Positions 1 through 7,799 of a stretch of DNA of 64,000 bases are shown here, one piece after another. The notes beneath the pieces were generated by a model. The model searched no databases and was not told where the DNA came from. It saw only the letters and a list, made by a program, of their open reading frames with translations. The position numbers and the translations under genes are program-made. Position 1 is the stretch's first letter; each line of letters begins with the position of its first letter. Source of the stretch: [Zimmermannella] bifida NBRC 103089 (GTDB lineage: Bacteria > Actinomycetota > Actinomycetes > Actinomycetales > Microbacteriaceae); NCBI RefSeq assembly GCF_001570925.1, contig NZ_BCSP01000003.1, positions 209,909 to 273,908 of the forward strand. The letters are read 5' to 3'.

Positions 1-801
1 TTCGGTAACGCCGAGTTCATCGCCCAGCGGAAGTTCTGGTTGGTCAGCATCGATGGGTGCCAACATGGTTGGTTCGAGCTGGTCGAACCAAGCGGCTGCG
101 AGTTGCAGCCAGCGTTCGGTGTGATCGGCAAGTAGGAATGAGTCACCGGTATGGGTGAGCGACCAGTGTGTGTTGCCGGGCGCGATCAAGCCTGCCTGGT
201 GCAACAGCGGGCCGAGCAACACGATGATGGCGGGTTCGGATTCCGGCAGGTTGGCGGCGAGCCGGCGAAGATCCGCGCTGCGAACACGAATCCCGTGTCG
301 GTCGGTACGCACCGGCACTTCGCGGTGTCGAAACTCCCACAGCAGGTCGGCGGCAAGCTGCGCCGTTTCGAAGGCGTGCTGAATGCCTGCGGTGGCTTGG
401 TCGGGCTCGGTAGCCGCGCGCTGCGCTTCGGGGTAGGTAACCGGATGCGGCACGAGCGTGCGGAGTGCCTCGCGGGTGACATCAAGCAGTGTGCAGTCAC
501 CAGGCGCATCATCGGTGGCTTCGGGATCTTGGCCAGCTTCGTGAGCAGTCGTTGCGAGCGCGAGCTCCTGCACCTGTGACAGTGCCGCTGGCTGCTCAGC
601 TCGCAGCGCGAGCACCAGTCGCAGCGGCAAACGCAGTAGGGCAGCAGTGACCGATTCTGGATGGCACAGACCTTCGGCCACATCGAGGGGCTCGTTGACG
701 CCGCGTGGGCTCACCCGTCGCGCAGTCAGCAGCTCCGCCAGGCTCGCGGCATCGAGTTCGCGGAGATAGCGAAGGATGCGGAGCGAATCTGGCGTGGTCA
801 T
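1..801 (-). CDS. Helicase-associated (XPB-N-like) domain protein, N-terminal part; runs off left edge
   Basis: The reverse strand is open from an ATG at 801 to the first base of the window (267 codons, no stop), so this is the N-terminal part of a longer gene. The product begins MTTPDSLRILRYLRELD, then LAELLTARRVSP and a helical LCHPESVTAALLRLPLRLVLALRAEQ region. This fits the actinobacterial helicase-associated proteins of roughly 600-800 residues that usually lie beside an XPB-type DNA repair helicase. The family is known for N-terminal winged-helix-like repeats; its function is not established. It starts 16 bp after the stop of the small membrane protein gene at 818-1141, so the two are probably co-transcribed. 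Family assignment rests on recognising the N-terminal pattern only. Confidence 0.7.
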   Translation of the reverse strand, partial: MTTPDSLRILRYLRELDAASLAELLTARRVSPRGVNEPLDVAEGLCHPESVTAALLRLPLRLVLALRAEQPAALSQVQELALATTAHEAGQDPEATDDAPGDCTLLDVTREALRTLVPHPVTYPEAQRAATEPDQATAGIQHAFETAQLAADLLWEFRHREVPVRTDRHGIRVRSADLRRLAANLPESEPAIIVLLGPLLHQAGLIAPGNTHWSLTHTGDSFLLADHTERWLQLAAAWFDQLEPTMLAPIDADQPELPLGDELGVTE

Positions 802-817
802 GGCGGGAGTTCCAGAA

Positions 818-1141
818 CTAGTCGGTTGCGTTAGCGTGCTTGCGGTTCGACCACACGCGCGTGATCACCAGCGCCACGACGCACAGCAGTGCGAGTGGGA
901 AACCGTAGTACGCGACCGCCATCACGATCGCCCAAAATGTAGGCGCGCCAACACCAAAGTCCACACCCGTGAGCGGCGCAATGAGCAGCGTCATCATGGC
1001 AATGAACGCACTGATGGCGAACACCGCGGCACCGTAGGCGAGGGTACGTTCGACGACGCTTGCGGCGGCTACCTCTGCGGCGGGGTTGGATGCGGTGTCG
1101 ACAGTCGACGACACATTTCGTTCGTTGGCGGAATTGGTCAC
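818..1141 (-). CDS. Small membrane protein with two or three hydrophobic segments
   Basis: A 107-residue protein with a polar Ser/Asn/Thr/Ala-rich N-terminus of about 30 residues, a first hydrophobic segment at about 34-57 (YGAAVFAISAFIAMMTLLIA), a second at about 66-95 (FWAIVMAVAYYGFPLALLCVV), and a short basic tail (RVWSNRKH). It resembles the small uncharacterised membrane proteins found beside csp genes in Microbacteriaceae. The GTG start lies 6 nt after a TAGGCT -10-like element, suggesting a leaderless message. The next gene on this strand begins 16 bp after its stop, so it probably heads a two-gene unit. No enzymatic motif is visible. Confidence 0.75.
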   Translation of the reverse strand: MTNSANERNVSSTVDTASNPAAEVAAASVVERTLAYGAAVFAISAFIAMMTLLIAPLTGVDFGVGAPTFWAIVMAVAYYGFPLALLCVVALVITRVWSNRKHANATD

Positions 1142-1147
1142 CCGTCT

Positions 1148-1153
1148 AGCCTA
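1148..1153 (-). promoter_or_regulatory. -10 element of a probable leaderless promoter
   Basis: TAGGCT on the minus strand ends 6 nt before the GTG start at 1141. The same arrangement is seen before several other genes in this window, and no ribosome binding site lies between. Inferred from sequence. Confidence 0.5.
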
Positions 1154-1494
1154 AGTGACGCCGGGTTGACGGCACCATCAGGCGGGGCTGATGGTCCGAT
1201 AGATCCGTAGCTTCGGCGCGCTGACGTTACGGATACGCGGGTCACTATGCCCAAAGCGGACGGCCTGCATCCGGGACCGAATGATCGCTAGAATAGGGGG
1301 TATGCGGCGCGCAGCGTCGAGCATGTCAAATCGTTCGAACTATTCCGATGTTCGGGTGCCGCGGATGCCGACGAACTTTCGCCAGCGGTGACGATCTGCA
1401 ACAACGCTCACCGGTGAGGATCTGCGGATGCCGCGCCATTTTTTTATCCACGACGATTGTCACCCGCAACGGTGGTGACAAAAGGAGAAGTGCC
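1154..1494 (+). promoter_or_regulatory. Upstream and leader region of the cold-shock gene
   Basis: About 340 bp without a convincing gene. A TAGAAT -10-like hexamer lies at 1289-1294, which would give an mRNA leader of close to 190 nt before the csp start at 1495. Long structured leaders are usual for cold-shock genes, where they control stability and translation at low temperature. A run of seven T lies at 1440-1446. The ribosome binding site AAAGGAGAAG lies just before the start codon. No known riboswitch is recognisable. Confidence 0.4.
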
Positions 1495-1878
1495 ATGCCC
1501 ACTGGCAAGGTGAAGTTTTACGACGCCGACAAGGGATTCGGTTTTATCCACGGTGATGACGGTCAAGAAGTCTTCTTGCACGCGACCGCGCTGCCACCAG
1601 AAGCGCCGGCTCCGCGCGCCGGTACGCGTCTCGAATACGGCATCGCCGACGGTCGCCGCGGTGCGCAGGCGCTCTCGGTGCGCATCATTGACGCCCCGGC
1701 ATCGGTTGCCCGTGCACGTCGCAAGCCCGCTGATGACATGGCCGTCATCGTTGAAGACCTGGTGAAGGTGCTTGACCGTATTGGCGGTCAGCTTCGTCGC
1801 GGTCAGTATCCTCAGGGAGCTGCGGCGACTAAGGTAGCGGCAATGCTTCGCCGCGTAGCTGACGATCTTGACGCGTAG
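1495..1878 (+). CDS. csp: Cold-shock domain protein with C-terminal extension
   Basis: A 127-residue protein. Residues 1-65 form a cold-shock domain: GKVKFYDADKGFGFI carries RNP1 (KGFGFI) and EVFLHATAL carries RNP2, with Leu where most homologues have Val. This OB fold binds single-stranded RNA or DNA and melts RNA structure. About 60 further residues form a helical extension, a common arrangement in the longer actinobacterial cold-shock proteins. The ATG at 1495 is chosen because it follows AAAGGAGAAG at good spacing and gives the standard cold-shock N-terminus; the frame stays open further upstream, but that part has no family match. The DUF3027 gene follows 40 bp downstream, a conserved pairing. 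Confidence 0.93.
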   Translation: MPTGKVKFYDADKGFGFIHGDDGQEVFLHATALPPEAPAPRAGTRLEYGIADGRRGAQALSVRIIDAPASVARARRKPADDMAVIVEDLVKVLDRIGGQLRRGQYPQGAAATKVAAMLRRVADDLDA

Positions 1879-1918
1879 CGCGCGGCATCGCGGCGCACCG
1901 CAATCGGAGGACACTGAC

Positions 1919-2584
1919 ATGACCGAATCCCCGCAAGAACAGCCGGCCGACGACACCGTCGAGCAGGTGCCTGAACTGGAAACGGTGCCCGAACCCGCAT
2001 CAGCGCAGGCTCCTGAGCCCGCGACCGAACAAGAAGACGAGCAGCAGGTAACGGATGCGGACGGTCCTGAGGCAAGCAGCCCGATCGAAGTGACCGATAT
2101 CGCTCCGCTCGCAGAACTGCAGCAGCTGGCCGAAGTCGCGCTTAACGAGATCGCTGAGGCGGATGAGATCGGCGAGTTCGTCGCAGCTTCAGTTGAAGGG
2201 GATGCGGTCGCGGTGCTCCAATACGCCGTTCGCGTGCCCGGTTACACCGATTGGTTTTGGACGGTGCTGTGCACGCGCGTGCCAGATTCAGCGCCGACCG
2301 TGCTCGAGTGCTTCATGCTGCCAGGCGAGAACGCACTGTTGGCGCCGGCATGGGTGCCCTGGGCCGAACGACTGGCCGAGTTTCGGGCAACCCACGACAG
2401 CCAAGGCAATCTGCTTGTTGCTGATGAAAACGACGCTGAAGGCGACACAGAAGCCGAGCGCGAACCGCGCGAACGTGTCCGCACTATGGCGCGTACACGC
2501 GTGCGTCGCCGCCGTCGCCGCGACCACCGTGACACGGACGGTGCGGCAGCCGATGCCGCGGATGCGGAGAACTCGCCCGAGTAG
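1919..2584 (+). CDS. DUF3027 family protein
   Basis: A 221-residue protein of unknown function. An acidic Glu/Pro/Ala-rich N-terminal region (about 1-60) is followed by a conserved core (about 65-165) containing VPGYTDWFWTVLCTR and LLAPAWVPWAERL, the hallmark patterns of DUF3027. The C-terminus is strongly basic (RTMARTRVRRRRRRDHRD) before an acidic tail, suggesting contact with nucleic acid or ribosomes; that is inference. The ATG at 1919 is preferred because CGGAGGA precedes it at 7-8 nt; an in-frame codon at 1868 lacks such a site and overlaps the csp stop region. Its conserved position behind csp suggests joint expression. A strong hairpin follows the stop. Confidence 0.88.
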   Translation: MTESPQEQPADDTVEQVPELETVPEPASAQAPEPATEQEDEQQVTDADGPEASSPIEVTDIAPLAELQQLAEVALNEIAEADEIGEFVAASVEGDAVAVLQYAVRVPGYTDWFWTVLCTRVPDSAPTVLECFMLPGENALLAPAWVPWAERLAEFRATHDSQGNLLVADENDAEGDTEAEREPRERVRTMARTRVRRRRRRDHRDTDGAAADAADAENSPE

Positions 2585-2637
2585 GTGACCGGCGGTCGCG
2601 TAACGCGACACGGTGCATCCCAAAACGACATCAATAA

Positions 2638-2681
2638 CAGCGCCCCGCACTCGTCCTGTTCGGACGAACTGCGGGGCGCTG
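2638..2681. terminator. Bidirectional terminator between DUF3027 gene and serC
   Basis: Perfect 12-bp stem (CAGCGCCCCGCA pairing with TGCGGGGCGCTG) with a further TCGTCC/GGACGA pairing in the loop. It lies between convergent genes and probably ends transcripts from both sides. Confidence 0.75.
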
Positions 2682-2714
2682 TCGTGTTGGCGGCAGAACC
2701 CGGCCGCCCGAGGC

Positions 2715-3827
2715 CTACTTGGCGATACGCTCGGCAACCCAGTCGATCGACGCCGCAAGTTGCTTGATGTCTTGCAGCTCGACGGCAGCAAAGGTGCCGA
2801 TACGAAGCTGGTTGCGGCCAAGGCTGCGGTACGGCGCGATATCGACAATGCCGTGTTCGCCGAGGACGCTGCGCAGCTGTGCGCCGTCGATCGATGCATC
2901 AAGGTCGAGCGTTACGACGACCTGCGAGCGGTAGGCCTCGTCGACGAACGGCGTTGCCCAGTCACGTTCGGCAGCCCACTGGTAGAGGAAATCCGAGGAC
3001 GCGCGGGTGCGCGCATCCATCGCGGCCAGACCGCCATGTTCGAGCATCCACGAAATCTGCGATGCGAACAGCGAGAGCGAAGCCACCGCGGGGGTGTTGA
3101 GCGTCTGCTGCTTGCGCGAGTTGTCGAGTGCTTTCTTGAGGCTGAGGAAGCTCGGAATGTATCGACCCGAGGCGTTGATTTCTTCGACGCGTTCGATTGC
3201 GGCTGGCGACATGATCGCAAACCACAGACCGCCATCGCTACCGAAGTTCTTTTGCGGTGCAAAGTAGTAGACGTCGCATTCGCGCATGTCGAGGTCGATG
3301 CCGCCAGCGGCACTGGTCGCATCGATCATCGTCAGGGCGCCGTCTTGGGCCACGCGCGTAACCGGCACCATGGCACCGGTCGAGGTTTCGTTGTGCGGTG
3401 TTGCAAACAGGTCAACGCCTTCGGCTGGAGCCAGTAGCGCCGCGCTGCCAGGGGCAACTTCGCGTACGTCCGGTGCCTGCAGCCATGGCGTCACCGCTGC
3501 CTTGGCAAACTTGCCACCGAACTCACCGAACACGGCAGCCTGCGCGCGCTCGCGCACCAAACCGAATACGGCCGCATCCCAAAACGCGGTCGAGCCGCCG
3601 TTACCGAGCACGACCTCGTAACCATCGGGAAGACGGTAGAAGTCCGTGAGACCTTCGCGAATCTGCTGCACCAGCTGCTTAACCGGCTGCTGGCGGTGTG
3701 ACGTACCCATGACCGTCTTGCCGCGGGCGGCGAGGTCATCCATCTGCGCCTGGCGCACCAGGGAAGGGCCAGAGCCGAAGCGGCCGTCGGTGGGGAGAAG
3801 TGCTGAAGGGATGCGAAGCTCAGTCAT
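2715..3827 (-). CDS. serC: Phosphoserine aminotransferase SerC
   Basis: A 370-residue PLP-dependent class V aminotransferase, matching the length of the actinobacterial SerC group. It converts 3-phosphohydroxypyruvate and glutamate to phosphoserine and 2-oxoglutarate in serine synthesis. The PLP lysine is probably K193 in YYFAPQKNFGSDGG, and the conserved Asp lies in TMIDATSAAGG. GNGGSTAFWD and SHRQQPV fit phosphate and PLP binding. The ATG follows a TAGGCT -10-like element by only 6 nt, with no Shine-Dalgarno, so the message is probably leaderless. It is transcribed alone, converging on the csp-DUF3027 pair. Confidence 0.95.
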   Translation of the reverse strand: MTELRIPSALLPTDGRFGSGPSLVRQAQMDDLAARGKTVMGTSHRQQPVKQLVQQIREGLTDFYRLPDGYEVVLGNGGSTAFWDAAVFGLVRERAQAAVFGEFGGKFAKAAVTPWLQAPDVREVAPGSAALLAPAEGVDLFATPHNETSTGAMVPVTRVAQDGALTMIDATSAAGGIDLDMRECDVYYFAPQKNFGSDGGLWFAIMSPAAIERVEEINASGRYIPSFLSLKKALDNSRKQQTLNTPAVASLSLFASQISWMLEHGGLAAMDARTRASSDFLYQWAAERDWATPFVDEAYRSQVVVTLDLDASIDGAQLRSVLGEHGIVDIAPYRSLGRNQLRIGTFAAVELQDIKQLAASIDWVAERIAK

Positions 3828-3833
3828 GCCTCT

Positions 3834-3839
3834 AGCCTA
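3834..3839 (-). promoter_or_regulatory. -10 element of the serC promoter (leaderless)
   Basis: TAGGCT on the minus strand ends 6 nt before the serC ATG, the same arrangement as upstream of 1141. Confidence 0.5.
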
Positions 3840-4042
3840 CGGTGGCTGCGCGGTACTCGAGATGCAGGACGCGGCTGGCTGCACCGTGAAGTCAGGCATC
3901 GTCGGCTGATAGCGATAAGCTCTAAGTAGTCGACTCAACGATCTGGCGCGAGCGAGATCAATGTTGAGCAGCGCGGGACTCACCACCCCGCCGCGCGGGA
4001 ACACTGCGCGAACCCAAATGATTTGCTGAAGGAGGCGGCGCA

Positions 4043-4765
4043 GTGACGAATCTCGTTGATACGACGGAGATGTACCTGCGCACGATTCTCGACCTCGAAG
4101 AAGAGGGAATCACGCCGCTGCGCGCGCGAATCTCGGAGCGGCTCGGCCACTCCGGGCCAACCGTTTCGCAAACGATCGCGCGCATGGAACGTGACAGACT
4201 CGTTGAAGTTGCGCCCGACCGTACGTTGGTGCTCACCGACGAGGGGCGCGATACTGCCGTGCGCGTGTTGCGTAAGCACCGAATCGCCGAGGCCCTGTTG
4301 GCCAACGTCATTGGTCTTGACCTCAGCCTGGTACACGACGAAGCGTGCCGCTGGGAACACGTCATGAGTGATGAAGCTGAATCCCGTATCTATGCACTGC
4401 TCGGCGAGCCGGCGGAATCGCCCTACGGCACACCGATCCCGTCGCTGAGCGACCTGTACCGCAACGCATCCGACACCTTTCGCGAGGGCGTAGTCGCGCT
4501 TGACGAATTGCTGGATGCGCGGGGTGCTGCTGCCACCGCAGATTCGGAACCGTTATTGGTCACGATCCGCCGCCTTGGCGAACCGGTGCAATCGGATGCC
4601 GCCTTGCTCTCGGAACTGCGACAGCTTGAACTCTTGCCACCGGCAACTGCTGCCGTGCGCCGCGACGGTGATGTCGTGGAGTTCGTAAACGAGTCGCATA
4701 GCGACGCGCTGCGCGTGCCGGTCGAGTTTGCAGCGCACATCTATGTAACGCCCCGCGACGCGTAG
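4043..4765 (+). CDS. DtxR/IdeR-type iron-dependent transcriptional repressor
   Basis: A 240-residue metal-dependent repressor. The winged helix (1-73) contains ISERLGHSGPTVSQTIARME as recognition region. The ligands fall at the canonical DtxR numbers: M10, H79, E83, H98, C102, E105 and H106, so both metal sites look intact. A C-terminal SH3-like domain (about 150-235) is present, as in DtxR and IdeR but not in MntR of Bacillus. Family knowledge suggests an Fe(II)-loaded dimer repressing iron uptake; Mn(II) is possible. The GTG start follows AAGGAGGCGGCG. A small GC hairpin (4751-4770) overlaps the stop. It is probably monocistronic. Confidence 0.92.
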   Translation: MTNLVDTTEMYLRTILDLEEEGITPLRARISERLGHSGPTVSQTIARMERDRLVEVAPDRTLVLTDEGRDTAVRVLRKHRIAEALLANVIGLDLSLVHDEACRWEHVMSDEAESRIYALLGEPAESPYGTPIPSLSDLYRNASDTFREGVVALDELLDARGAAATADSEPLLVTIRRLGEPVQSDAALLSELRQLELLPPATAAVRRDGDVVEFVNESHSDALRVPVEFAAHIYVTPRDA

Positions 4766-5141
4766 CGGGGGATGCATTGGGTCGCGATTGCGGCCGTTCT
4801 GTCGGCCAGCCGCTGCACTCAGACCGCCAGCCGTGGGCTCACAACTTGGGTGAAATCGTGGCGAACTTGTCGCTTGGTAACGCGAAAACATGCGCCCATC
4901 GCCATTGATAACAAGAAAATCACAGCAATTTTTTCTGCGCTGACCTGGGGATTGTTACCAAGATGTGAAAAACCTCGTTACCAATGCGTGACATTGCCGT
5001 GATGTTTCGTTACAGTCGATACCTGTCGACGAACACACACGTGTTCACGCAGTACCGGGGCGCCACTCCCTGCCACTCGGTATAGCGAAAAGAAACTCAG
5101 GTGCGGGGGAGGGCAACCTCAAGGCGCGGAGGGTCGTAAAT
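4766..5141 (+). promoter_or_regulatory. Long upstream region of the NlpC/P60 gene with repeated GTTAC pentamers
   Basis: About 375 bp with no gene. GTTAC occurs at 4954-4958, 4977-4981 and 5009-5013, and its complement GTAAC at 4877-4881. Repeated pentamers of this kind resemble operators of actinobacterial envelope response regulators such as MtrA, which control cell-wall hydrolases; this is inference. GGAGGG at 5128-5133 serves the TTG start at 5142. The conserved core of the c-di-AMP (ydaO) riboswitch, often found before such genes, was looked for and not seen. Confidence 0.35.
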
Positions 5142-6170
5142 TTGGATAACATCACGCAGATCACCGAAGCACCGCTTACGCGCCGCCAGGCTCGTGAGAT
5201 CGAGCGCCGCACTGGCGTTCGCCCGGTTGCTAAGCGCGACGCCAGCGCGTTCGTAAAGGACACGGGCAAGATCGAGCGCAACGACATGGAAGCGCTGATC
5301 TCTGCAGTTCCTACCGAGGTTCTGGCCAAGGTTGCTGCGCCGATCGTTAACGAAGCTCCGCTCGTCACTGACGAAGCACAGGCTGACGCCGAAGTTCGCA
5401 GCCTCACCATTCGTGCCGCTGTGCCAGCATCGCTCGTTGCCAAGCGCCGTCGCCGCGCTGCCGGTTCGTTCGCCGCTGCCGCATCGGTTACCGCACTTGC
5501 TGCTGCCGGCTTCTCAAGCATGGCTACCGCAGATGTTGATGTTGCTGCTGGTGAACACCAGGCCAACCTGGTCTCGGCGGCAAACGGCAAGCAGGACGCT
5601 GTTAAGAACCCAGTTGCGGTCAAGGCTCCTGTTGTTGACGCAAAGGCCATCAAGGCTGAATCGGACCAGGCTGCTGCCGTTGAGTCGTTCGACGCAGCTT
5701 CGGTTGCAATGGCGGTAGAGCAGGAAGCTCCGGCTCCAGCTGCTTCGGTGGCAACCGAGAGCTATGACGAGGGTTCGTCGGACGACAACGGCGCAGCTGC
5801 AGCACCGGTTTCGGTCGCAGCAGTTGGTGGCATCCAGGATGCAATCGTGGCCGGTGCCATGGCACAGCTCGGTATCTCGGGCCTCGACTGCACCGACATG
5901 GTGCAGAACGCCCTCGCTTCGGCCGGTCTCACCACCAGCCGCTTCGACGGTGGCTACGACATGGGTGTTGAGTCGTTCTACCAGTTTGGTAGCGTCATCC
6001 CAGCATCGGAAGCACAGCCCGGTGACATCATGATCGCTCCTGGTCAGCACGTGGCCATCTACATCGGTAACGGTCAGGCTGTTCACGGTGGTTGGAACGG
6101 TGGCGCAGACGACACCGTCATCGACGGCGTCAACACCTACGCATACGACTACGTACGCGTAAACGGCTAG
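5142..6170 (+). CDS. Secreted NlpC/P60-family peptidoglycan hydrolase
   Basis: A 342-residue protein. Residues 1-100 are an unusual pre-signal region starting LTRRQAREIERRTGVRP, a motif common at the N-termini of Microbacteriaceae wall hydrolases. A basic RRRR stretch and hydrophobic segment (about 102-130, ending FSSMATADVD) look like a signal or anchor. A low-complexity Ala/Glu/Ser linker (130-230) leads to the NlpC/P60 domain: the nucleophile Cys in GLDCTDMVQNAL, the base His in QHVAIYIGNG and a third polar His in AVHGGW. The family cleaves D-Glu-mDAP-type bonds in stem peptides. The TTG start is chosen for the GGAGGG site upstream; ATG 5286 is an alternative that would shorten the N-terminus. 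Confidence 0.85.
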   Translation: MDNITQITEAPLTRRQAREIERRTGVRPVAKRDASAFVKDTGKIERNDMEALISAVPTEVLAKVAAPIVNEAPLVTDEAQADAEVRSLTIRAAVPASLVAKRRRRAAGSFAAAASVTALAAAGFSSMATADVDVAAGEHQANLVSAANGKQDAVKNPVAVKAPVVDAKAIKAESDQAAAVESFDAASVAMAVEQEAPAPAASVATESYDEGSSDDNGAAAAPVSVAAVGGIQDAIVAGAMAQLGISGLDCTDMVQNALASAGLTTSRFDGGYDMGVESFYQFGSVIPASEAQPGDIMIAPGQHVAIYIGNGQAVHGGWNGGADDTVIDGVNTYAYDYVRVNG

Positions 6171-6199
6171 GTTTACCGTCTCGCGTCTAGCGCGAGATT

Positions 6200-6235
6200 G
6201 GTTGAGGGCGGTTCCTAAGGGAGCCGCCCTCAACC
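6200..6235 (+). terminator. Terminator of the NlpC/P60 gene
   Basis: GGTTGAGGGCGG pairs with CCGCCCTCAACC across a 12-nt loop, followed by GTTTCCTCTC. It lies 30 bp beyond the stop codon. Confidence 0.75.
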
Positions 6236-6637
6236 GTTTCCTCTCGAGCGTGTGCGCAGCGCCTTGGTAGGGCTGCAGAATTGGGTTGCCAGCGGGTGAA
6301 CTCTGCGTAACGCATCCCGCGGAACGGTGGTAATCGTGTCGGAATGCTCGGATTGGGTCGTTACCATACCTCGCGTATGCACCTTTCGGTGCTGCACAAA
6401 TGACACATTATTAGTGAAACTCGGAGCGATTATGACCCGGATGCGTACGCACCAGCTGGCACACCACCAGCGGGTTCGTGGTGCCTGGTCGGGCTTCGAG
6501 CATCATGTTCACCACGACATAGCTCCGTTGCACGCGAGCGTCGCAGGAATCCCTGCGCACAAGTGTGCATGCGTGAAGGCACTGCCATTAGGCGGTGCCT
6601 TTATTGGTTTCCGTAGCGGGGCAGAAAGAGGACACGC
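6236..6637 (+). other. Intergenic region with a possible His-rich small ORF upstream of the HNH gene
   Basis: About 400 bp without a confident gene. From an ATG at 6432 a 72-codon frame runs to a stop at 6650, overlapping the HNH start. The peptide has clustered His and Cys (HQLAHHQRV, FEHHVHHDIAPLH, HKCACVKA). No good ribosome binding site precedes it, and a terminator-like hairpin (6576-6602) lies inside the frame. It may be chance, a small metal-binding peptide, or the leader of an attenuated HNH transcript. GTTAC occurs at 6360-6364 and GTAAC at 6307-6311. Confidence 0.25.
6576..6602 (+). terminator. Terminator or attenuator hairpin before the HNH gene
   Basis: AAGGCAC-T-GCC, loop ATTA, GGC-G-GTGCCTT, followed by ATTGG. 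It sits 36 bp upstream of the HNH start, so it either ends an upstream small RNA or attenuates the HNH gene. Confidence 0.55.
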
Positions 6638-7147
6638 ATGCGCACACTAGTTTTGAACGCTGGATACGAGCCAATTGCCGTAGTCAGTGATCGACGGGCC
6701 CTGGTGCTCATCCTCAACGGCAAAGCTGCCGCGATCGAAGCCGACAACGTGCATCCACTGCGAACTGTTGACGCCGAGTACGCGCGTCCGCGAGTTATCT
6801 TGCTCAACCGCTATGTGCGCATCCCCATGGCCCGCCGAAACCCGGTCTCGCGCAAGGGGGTGCTGCGACGCGACAACCACACCTGCGGGTACTGCGGCAA
6901 GTTCGCGAACACGATCGACCACGTCATGCCACGCTCGCGCGGCGGCAAAGACAGTTGGGAAAACTTGGTTGCGGCCTGCCTGCGTTGCAACAACGTCAAG
7001 GGTGACCGGACTCCGCAAGAAATGGGTTGGGAGCTGCGTCGGACGCCGGGAAGCCCAACCCCACGCCAATGGCAGGTGCGCGGCGTTGAGCGCCGAGACA
7101 CCGTCGAATGGGCTGCTTACCTCGAACCGGAACGACTCGTCGCCTAG
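6638..7147 (+). CDS. HNH endonuclease family protein
   Basis: A 169-residue protein of a widespread actinobacterial HNH family beginning MRTLVLNAGYEPIAVVSDRRA. The HNH/beta-beta-alpha-metal domain (about 75-130) holds the zinc-like pairs C83-C86 and C114-C117, the catalytic D94-H95 (TIDHVMPRSRGG) and N109. Chromosomal copies of this group are solitary and of unknown role, probably DNA binding or nicking. The ATG follows AGAGGACACGC. A terminator-like hairpin lies 36 bp upstream and another follows the stop. No partner gene is adjacent. Confidence 0.9.
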   Translation: MRTLVLNAGYEPIAVVSDRRALVLILNGKAAAIEADNVHPLRTVDAEYARPRVILLNRYVRIPMARRNPVSRKGVLRRDNHTCGYCGKFANTIDHVMPRSRGGKDSWENLVAACLRCNNVKGDRTPQEMGWELRRTPGSPTPRQWQVRGVERRDTVEWAAYLEPERLVA

Positions 7148-7156
7148 CGTGTAATG

Positions 7157-7179
7157 CGCGCTGCCGGATTAGCAGCGCG
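7157..7179. terminator. Hairpin between convergent HNH and SRPBCC genes
   Basis: CGCGCTGC pairs with GCAGCGCG around a 7-nt loop, with only a weak T stretch after it. Confidence 0.45.
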
Positions 7180-7202
7180 ATCTTGAGGGCCCAGGCCTCG
7201 AG

Positions 7203-7727
7203 CTACGCCCGGCCCCGCACGACATCACGATGACGTGCATCTGGCGCGAGCTCGCCGGTAGCAAGCCGCTGCATGAGCCCAACGTCGCGGGACGCGGCCT
7301 TGAAATCGGCCATGCGCACATCGAGTTCGCGCTTGAGTGCCTCGACCACGCCGCGTTCGAGCTGCGGTGCAAAGACCGGTGCCTTGTGCGCAAACGTGAT
7401 CTTCCACGTGACGCGGGTTTCGTCGCCTACGGGCGAAAAATGCCAGCCTTCACCGTACGCATCAAGCCACCACGGCCCCTTGACCATCGATGCGCTCGAG
7501 AGCTGGCCGGGAAGCCAGATGTCCTGACGCAGAATCAAGCGCCGGCCGTTGCGCACCCGCTCAAACACGTGGGCGCCCTCACCGAGCGCGGTCGCCTCGC
7601 GAAGCAGCATCCGCTTAACCACCTGCGTATCCCAAGTGGTGCGGTCGCTGCCGAGCGAATGGGCCAGTACAAACGCTTGCTGCGGGGAAAGCGCTACGAG
7701 CGCCGAAACTTCATACGACTGAGACAT
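7203..7727 (-). CDS. SRPBCC/START-like domain protein
   Basis: A 174-residue protein with the layout of polyketide cyclase/START-like ligand-binding proteins: an N-terminal strand with LSPQQAFVLAHS, central strands including RRLILRQDIWLP and ETRVTWKITFAHKAP, and a long C-terminal helix (ERGVVEALKRELDVRMADF). Members bind hydrophobic ligands in a helix-grip cavity; the ligand here is unknown. The ATG is 6 nt after a TACACT -10-like element, suggesting leaderless translation. It follows the AIM24 gene on the same strand but has its own apparent promoter. Confidence 0.75.
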   Translation of the reverse strand: MSQSYEVSALVALSPQQAFVLAHSLGSDRTTWDTQVVKRMLLREATALGEGAHVFERVRNGRRLILRQDIWLPGQLSSASMVKGPWWLDAYGEGWHFSPVGDETRVTWKITFAHKAPVFAPQLERGVVEALKRELDVRMADFKAASRDVGLMQRLATGELAPDARHRDVVRGRA

Positions 7728-7733
7728 AGCTTC

Positions 7734-7739
7734 AGTGTA
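7734..7739 (-). promoter_or_regulatory. -10 element of the SRPBCC gene (leaderless)
   Basis: TACACT on the minus strand ends 6 nt before the ATG at 7727. Confidence 0.5.
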
Positions 7740-7799
7740 GGAAGTCGGCGCTCGCAGTGTGTGGGGGAGCTGTGTGAACAGACTCGAGTGGGGCGAAAC

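Noticed and set aside
186..683. A 165-codon minus-strand frame and plus-strand frames (151-579) at the left edge
   Set aside because: A different minus frame is open over all 801 bases to the edge and gives a recognisable helicase-associated N-terminus.
2613..3437. A 274-codon plus-strand frame over serC
   Set aside because: serC on the other strand carries all the enzyme motifs. This frame has no start signal and crosses the terminator hairpin.
4890..5141. A c-di-AMP (ydaO) riboswitch upstream of the NlpC/P60 gene
   Set aside because: Expected from the gene type, but the conserved core with CCGAAYCC and the CAGCTAACC-like segment is not present.
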